From positions 1,747,614-1,811,613 of the forward strand of contig JACATO010000065.1 in assembly GCA_018389105.1 (NCBI GenBank): a stretch of 64,000 nt of DNA, written 5' to 3'. Shown here in pieces: positions 59,301-64,000 of this stretch. The position numbers and the translations under genes are program-made. The notes under the pieces are model-generated. The model saw only the letters and a program-made list of their open reading frames with translations, was not told where the DNA came from and did no database searches. This stretch comes from Nautilus pompilius. Lineage: Eukaryota; Mollusca; Cephalopoda; Nautilida; Nautilidae. The number at the start of each line of letters is the position of its first letter. The stretch's first letter is position 1.

Positions 59301-62300
59301 AAAATGCTGGTAAGTTACACACCTGATGTCAGTGTTACTGGAAGAAGAGCAGATGCTGTTGTTTCCAGCCCCACATCTTCACATTTAATAATGTTGTCAG
59401 CTCCTGGAGAGGATCCCACACACCAGAGGTAATGATCAATAAAGGACCCATTATCAGTAAATCCATGCCAAGAAGCTGACACCTGATCATCGGTACTTTG
59501 GAAATCAACATCCTTTGTTTTTCCATCCCACACAAAACCTTTGTCTGGTGGATGAAGATCAACCTGTTGAAATTAGCCGAAGAATTTCTTCATAATCTTC
59601 ACTTTTCACACACTACAAAAGTGTGGCATAAAGCCACAGACATCTGTTAAAATTGGAAAAGAAATGGGCTAAATGATAATAACTGTAATATTATTTAAAA
59701 AGCTAAAACCCATAAATTATAAGATCTGGCAACAGATTAGGTATTATTTTAGAACAAGATGGCATCTAAAACAATTATACTATAGTAGTAACTAAAATGT
59801 AAGGAGCATTGGAAATATTCATAATGTAATGCATGCAAATAAAAGCTGATATATTATTTACTGTATAATATTGTAGCCAGCTGCCTTTTTAAAGGAAAGT
59901 AAACTCAGGTTTTATTAAATGTTGTTTGCTAATAATGCAGAATCTAAGATAACCTTGTCATGGTTGGGTCGCCAAGGAAAAGCGAAAAACAGTGAGAGCC
60001 ATTTGTGCTGCAGAGACAAATACATGTAGCTTGTTCAGTTATTCATGCCTGTCAGGTGATTGATTGATGCAAATTGTTGCATCTGCTTTGATTGATCCAA
60101 ACCAGAAAGTGCAAATACAAAAATGACATTTCATCACATTAATTACAAACAAACTATTCATATAAGTATAATCACATCACGCAAGCAATTCCATATTATA
60201 AATATACCTCTACTCATATATTCTTTTAGCTATTTTTAATGATCTTATGCTTGTTTCAATTTTAGTGTTGACTTATATTAGTTTTTGTGTCCATTGCTAG
60301 AATAAAAGGTTAACATGATTTCTAAGAAACTGTAGTTCAAGAAGGGAAGTATGTGTGTCCAGAACATGGGAATACGGATACACAGAGAATGGATCAATGA
60401 TCAAGTTAAACCATGAGAGACTGCAAGTGTCATGGTTGGTGAAGGACTGGGCTTGAGAAAAGTAAGAGATGAAACAAGACTATGTATCTACACAGGAGCA
60501 TGCTGAGGATGTGCCAGTCTCAGGAGCCATTGTGAAAGCTCAAGAAAACTCTCCAAACAGATCGATGATGATGATGACACGTATAAGGCTAGCTGGTGAT
60601 CTGACTTCATTAGCTCAACAGCAATCAGCTGACAACAAAGCTTCTGACTTCTATCCACAACAGTTAAAGATGATTTCTGAAGATGACAACTACTGTGGAG
60701 GACAAGGCAACAGTTGTAATAAAACACTAATGTATGTCTATTTACTACCTGACAAGATACTAGCAAAAAAGGATGAGAAGGTGGATGTACATATTACATG
60801 AAAGGCACAGGTAAGTATGCCCCACTAACATCCAGGTAACAAAAGATAATTAATGAAAAGCAGTAAATGAGAAAGAAAGAAACATTTTTAATACTAAAAA
60901 AAATGGTCCTTTTATTTTCTGACAATTAGGCATTTAAAACTCTCAAATGTATGAACAGATAGACAATAGTCATTTTAAAGGTAATAAATGATTTTCTATG
61001 CTAACATTACCATGAATAATGGTTGGTATTTTAATAGACTACATGTAAAGTTTTCTGATTTTTTCCTATAATGGAGTCTGGAGTATAAAACAGCCTTGTT
61101 TATTGGCCCCTACCTGCTGTGTTATAACGAGACCTGAGTGCACATACACCAAAAAAACAATAAGCAAAAATAAGGTAAGAAAGATCTAATAGCACTGACC
61201 TTAAAACCATCTGAGACCTGGAGGGAGCACAGACCTATCAGGTTACAACACCCTACAGTTGAGTAATAATCTGTATCTTCAAGCAGGTGAAGGTTTCCGA
61301 TATAGCTCTGGGTAGTTTTATTTAACCTTGCTGCTTTAAATACATCTGATCCTGAAGAACCATAAAAATGTTATTATTATTATTATTGTTTCTTGGTTAA
61401 TGATATATAAGAAAATCTTCAAGGATGGATAACTGTTGTTCTACTTCTTTATACTCCACAGTTTATTTGATTCCTCTACATTATGCATTACAACATCTAT
61501 CTGACATTATTGATGGTGAAGAGGAGGAATACAGTATCTTAGTGATGTGATCTCAAGGCTAATCTGCTATTATAACACCGTTTGACTGTATCAGGTAATA
61601 TTGTTAATTAATGATAATTTGGATGAATGGTCAATAAGCACAGTAACAGGACAAACAATGATGGAACAATTTTGTATCTGGAATTATGTCACCACTTCTT
61701 TACTGTTCACAGCCAAGCTATAGTTGATTTTTTTTTTACTTACACCCACAAAGACTGACAAAAATAATAAGTACCTCCTAAGTAACTCCCCAAAGCTACA
61801 GAGTAGCCCTTCAGAGGGGTCACTGATTCAAAAAACACATTCGTCCAGGACACGTTCACAGCAGTTGTGGTGTGCAAGACGTCAACATCTATGTGAGAAC
61901 CTGATTTTGCTGTCTCCATCACTCTAAAGGAGCTCGACTGGACTGGCGGCGAGAAGTCAACAAGGATTCCATCCGATTTGAAAATGGAATAGTGGTCAGT
62001 GGAATACCAAGCTCTCACATAAAACACATACTTCTGTTGGTGTTTAAGAAGGGCTGGTGACAGAACAAAAAATTGTAGTTGAAACAAACAGCTTTGCAAA
62101 TGGAGGGAAAAACTATTAAAATTTCTAAGAGAAATCTAACTTGGTAAAATATACACTCTCTTAACTAAAATACAAAATTAAAAGGTGGAAAACAATGACA
62201 TCTTCAACAAAAGATCCATATTTTCAGAAGATTTCCATGAAACAGGAGACAGAGAATAAAAAGTTCAGTCCAAACAGTGGAAGGACATGTACTGGTGTTT

Positions 62301-63346
62301 ATACTGCACAGATATTAGAATAATAAGAGTGCAGAGTCAGACAGAGAGTAAAATGCTAGCATTAAAGTAAACTTGAGAGAGATTTGTGGAAACTGTTTAG
62401 AAGTAATTTTTGTTTACATTTCTTTAAACATGATCTTGGAATGTGTTCAAAACGTCATACTCATCTGGATACGACTGGTGCAGAAAACTGTTCTTCATTA
62501 TTTACTTTTTATAGGAAAGTCATTTAAGATAAGAATCTGTGTAATGTTTAGAAATTTATTAAGCTGTTAAAAATGAACTAAAAAAACCTTATTTTCCGAT
62601 GTGTTTCAAATTTTTTTTCCAAAACATTCCGTACTCATCTTTATTTATTTATTGGTAATGTACATCATCATTGCAGGTGTGTATTGCATAGAATCGTTAA
62701 GAGTCTATAAGATCAAGATGGAATTTTTATTCTAGGACTTCTGAAAGTTTTACTTTTTACCTGAGATCATAATATGAAACATTATTGTCATAATAGCAAC
62801 TGAATGTGTGTTCAGCAATAGTGGGGAAAGTACACAGAACAGTAGCCATGGCCAGATGCTCAGTGTAACTAACACAGCCTGTGAATGATACAAATGCACT
62901 CAATAAAAGGTTTGAATGAACAGTGAGATTCGTTTTTAATCTAAAAGATTTCCTACTTCTCTATTAATAAAGTGAACCATTATATACATACCAACTAACA
63001 GAAAAACTAACTAACCCTGTTCTTCATTATTTAAGTCATTTAAAACTAAAAAAGGAGACAGTTTACATACCTCTAGTTCCCAGGGCCAGCACAGCTTCAT
63101 GGTGAAGACCCACATCTTGCCAGGGCTGTTCTTTGTGCAGCTCATATACGCCACTGCCGGGTGGATGTCCAGAAGCACCGGCTGTCCATTCAAACCTGGT
63201 TGCAAGAATTCCATTACTGCCGACTGGATTCCAAACAGCTGCTAATATATCTCTGGATGATGTAAAACTGGCATCTTTGGATGAATTAATGATGGAGCGG
63301 ATGTCAACTACATCTGATACCACATACTGACGATACTGAGCAGATT
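53227..63346 (-). CDS. Large extracellular protein with FN3/HYR-like repeats, C-terminal 916 residues (11 exons)
   Basis: Exons in order: 63071-63346, 61775-62053, 61200-61351, 59323-59563, 58093-58806, 57524-57714, 56628-56733, 55664-55987, 55002-55212, 54372-54473, 53227-53381. All have AG/GT sites and matching phases, and end at TAG 53,227-53,229. The protein is a chain of beta-sandwich modules. Their 'SDG(I/V)L(V/I)D..PP' linkers and 'vs.sW....D..S.i..y.w.iG..pGg' cores are known from giant uncharacterised secreted proteins of molluscs, cnidarians and lancelets. One exon holds a DUF642-like domain. No transmembrane segment or GPI signal is seen. The role is unknown; adhesion or matrix is inferred. 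A frameshift at 55,833 is described separately. The start lies right of the window. Confidence 0.8.
54372..54473 (-). CDS. FN3-like gene exon B10
   Basis: 102 bp. It encodes GNSPTPTWLDISTLKLDFSH and VFISKDVWYYEVSA, a short module core. Acceptor CTTGTTCTAG, donor GCAG|GTGAGT. Confidence 0.78.
55002..55212 (-). CDS. FN3-like gene exon B9
   Basis: 211 bp. It encodes SSLYQDSLLLSNLSLSNGQR and YRVGLEIVNPLGQASKQLTS. 'l....L.nG..Y.v.l.ivN.lG..s' is an FN3-type strand pattern. It has several N-glycosylation sequons (NSS, NLS). Acceptor CATTTTCAG, donor ACTG|GTGACT. Confidence 0.8.
55664..55987 (-). CDS. FN3-like gene exon B8, frameshifted
   Basis: 324 bp. It starts GTTPGETDALPFKNVGPVVT and runs to AKCWNVYGLSSRAV, then meets TGA at 55,830-55,832. 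The expected 'SDG' linker (SDGITFTFNAPD) continues in another frame to FPQEYTTR. Two bases appear to be missing from a TC dinucleotide at about 55,833-55,836. Phases of both flanking introns fit only if the exon spans the break. It is either an assembly or read error or a real loss-of-function change. Donor AAGG|GTAGGT. Confidence 0.75.
56628..56733 (-). CDS. FN3-like gene exon B7
   Basis: 106 bp. It encodes TEMVSVYWKVHDDESEIDSC and MIGVG, another 'W....D.eS.I......iG' core. Acceptor GTTTATTTAG, donor GTGG|GTGAGT. Confidence 0.82.
57524..57714 (-). CDS. FN3-like gene exon B6
   Basis: 191 bp. It encodes GVQLQNFQSVGQSRHAVARR and SVHVTVVAENKAGLSTVLYS, then NAVTYDNTAPTVCCVK. 'V.VvAeNkAGLst' is the F-G strand of the module and 'YDNTAPTV' the linker. 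Acceptor ATTACTGTAG, donor AAG|GTGAAT. Confidence 0.85.
58093..58806 (-). CDS. FN3-like gene exon B5 with DUF642/galactose-binding-like domain
   Basis: The longest exon (714 bp, 238 codons). It starts TMYYSTVYAVDAASWKSAGV and SSDGVLIDKTPP. It then carries an inserted beta-sandwich: 'NPLF......APWFVNG', 'GENYISLSGSINQTISTNSG', 'SRYQINFLAG', and later 'WHTYVYFFIANGPQTTITIS'. This matches the DUF642 / carbohydrate-binding layout (N..F...W.v.G; v.L.g.i.Qti.t..G..Y.l.F). It ends with a standard core, ISASWDIVDPESGMKEFLWA. Acceptor TTCTCTCCAG; the donor GTGCTT is weak. Confidence 0.88.
59323..59563 (-). CDS. FN3-like gene exon B4
   Basis: 241 bp. It completes the linker (VDLHPPDKGFVWDG) and encodes QVSASWHGFTDNGSFIDHYL and WCVGSSPGADNIIKCEDVGL, the clearest copy of the module core. 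Acceptor AATTTCAACAG, donor TCAG|GTGTGT. Confidence 0.9.
60380..60815 (+). mobile_element. pogo/Tigger transposase relic in intron B3-B4
   Basis: A plus-strand open stretch contains QEHAEDVPVSGAIVKAQ (60,493-60,543), the CENP-B-type helix-turn-helix signature 'qer..g.PvSG..l..kA'. Further on comes YVYLLPDKILAKKDEK (60,735-60,782), like 'w..LP.kTla...E'. The distance between them is far shorter than in an intact element, so this is deleted as well as mutated. It is antisense to the host gene. The remaining intron sequence (59,564-60,380 and 60,815-61,199) shows nothing else. Confidence 0.55.
61200..61351 (-). CDS. FN3-like gene exon B3
   Basis: 152 bp. It encodes GSDVFKAARLNKTTQSYIGN, HLLEDTDYYSTVGCCNLIGL and CSLQVSDGFK. 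It closes the module opened in B2 and begins the next 'SDG' linker. It has three cysteines. Acceptor GGTTCTTCAG, donor AAG|GTCAGT. Confidence 0.8.
61775..62053 (-). CDS. FN3-like gene exon B2
   Basis: 279 bp. It encodes YVFYVRAWYSTDHYSIFKSD and GILVDFSPPVQSSSFRV, a textbook module boundary, then AVNVSWTNVFFESVTPLKGY and SVALGSYLG. Acceptor TGTTCTGTCACCAG, donor GGAG|GTACTT. Confidence 0.88.
62054..63070 (-). other. Intron B1-B2
   Basis: About 1.0 kb, AT-rich. Nothing was recognised in it. The same holds for introns B4-B5 (58,807-59,322), B6-B7 (56,734-57,523), B7-B8 (55,988-56,627) and B9-B10 (54,474-55,001). Confidence 0.5.
63071..63346 (-). CDS. FN3-like gene exon B1
   Basis: First exon seen (276 bp); the gene starts further right. 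It encodes AQYRQYVVSDVVDIRSIIN, then DILAAVWNPVGSNGILATRF and EWTAGASGHPPGSGVYE. The W...S.....EW..G pattern is a module core. Acceptor TTCTTACAG, donor AGAG|GTATGT. Confidence 0.8.
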
Positions 63347-64000
63347 CTGTAAGAACAGACAAAATAACTGTTTTAAGACAAAAAGAAGCAAAGATGGAAT
63401 CCATGTTCTGGCACAATACAAATGTATGAAATATTTGTCTAATATTAAGATTTTAAAAACATGTAATACATGAAGTCACACCAAATGATTTCAACACTAT
63501 CAGAACATAAAAAAAAACAATAAAACTTTATAAAGAATTATAAGGAAATATCTGGAATATACTGTATTAGAAATAAAATCTTGCATGGAACTGGGACAAA
63601 TCTTTTATCTGAAAGAAAAGGTTCCCCAAAATTACAATTTCATGAAAGCCGACAAACTGCTAAACGTGTTGGGGAACTCAGCTAAAAAAATGTCTGACAA
63701 AAAATAAACACATCACTGATTATGCCTCAGACCCTTAATGCTACAAATGCAAATAATATGTTCAATTTCAAAGTGGAAGAAAGAACTGAGCCTAAGACTG
63801 GTACACCAAGAGATACCAGCACATTCTGAATTATTTTGCTACAGGAAAATAAACACTAAACATAATTAGCATTAGCCATATTTATTCTATGTGACAACTT
63901 TATAAACGAAAGGTACTTTACTTTTTATAATAAGAACATGGAGTCAGTTAACTGAGTAAAAAATAACGAATAAATTCTTAATAGTAAAGTAGTAGTAATA
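63347..64000 (-). other. Intron of the FN3-like gene at the right edge
   Basis: AT-rich. No further exon could be supported before the window ends. Confidence 0.5.

Noticed and set aside
1-64000. CRISPR array, bacterial operon or riboswitch
   Set aside because: Intron-rich eukaryotic sequence; the only regular repeats are microsatellites and the 40-bp triplet.

Overview
This is a eukaryotic, almost certainly animal, nuclear window. It is AT-rich, its genes are split into short exons with GT-AG introns, and the introns and spacer are packed with decayed transposons. The gene families (a large lipid transfer protein and a giant extracellular protein with FN3-like repeats), tRNA-derived SINE-like copies and adintovirus/Polinton-like debris fit an invertebrate. 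A mollusc or another lophotrochozoan is my guess, but nothing here proves it.

Left part (about 1-30,400). One minus-strand gene, read right to left, has its signal-peptide exon at 30,110-30,280 and leaves the window at its left edge. I could join 15 exons with consistent reading phase into a 668-residue N-terminal part of a large lipid transfer protein (vitellogenin / apolipophorin / MTP superfamily, lipoprotein N-terminal domain). Its introns hold a mariner relic (1.0-1.3 kb), two SINE-like copies (3.6 and 5.1 kb), a pogo/Tigger relic (9.9-11.3 kb), two hAT relics (13.6-14.8 and 18.05-18.82 kb) and, inside the 10.8-kb intron 1, a broken adintovirus/Polinton-like endogenous viral element (about 24.0-28.05 kb). 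The exon 1 splice donor lies in a 40-bp unit repeated three times in tandem. A separate GC-rich, in-phase candidate terminal exon sits at 28,467-28,661.

Middle (30.4-53.2 kb). I find no conserved host gene. This stretch holds a TATA box for the lipid transfer gene, an NRF1-like palindrome with a candidate first exon for a plus-strand transcript (31.8-32.2 kb), a decayed copy of an unnamed multicopy invertebrate family (33.3-34.4 kb), a CpG-rich stretch with paired CCAAT boxes (35.2-35.9 kb), and three hAT transposons. One hAT (47,378-50,282) still has its terminal inverted repeats and a perfect 8-bp target duplication. It carries a second, 330-bp hAT-type element with its own perfect 8-bp duplication nested inside it.

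Right part (53.2-64 kb). The 3' end of a second minus-strand gene is present as 11 phase-consistent exons, about 916 residues. It encodes an extracellular protein built of FN3/HYR-like modules with 'SDG-x-x-x-D-x-x-PP' linkers and 'W...D..S.....G' cores, plus one exon with a DUF642/galactose-binding-like domain. One exon carries a frameshift. Its 5' end lies beyond the right edge. The two host genes are unrelated in function as far as can be seen; both products should enter the secretory pathway.
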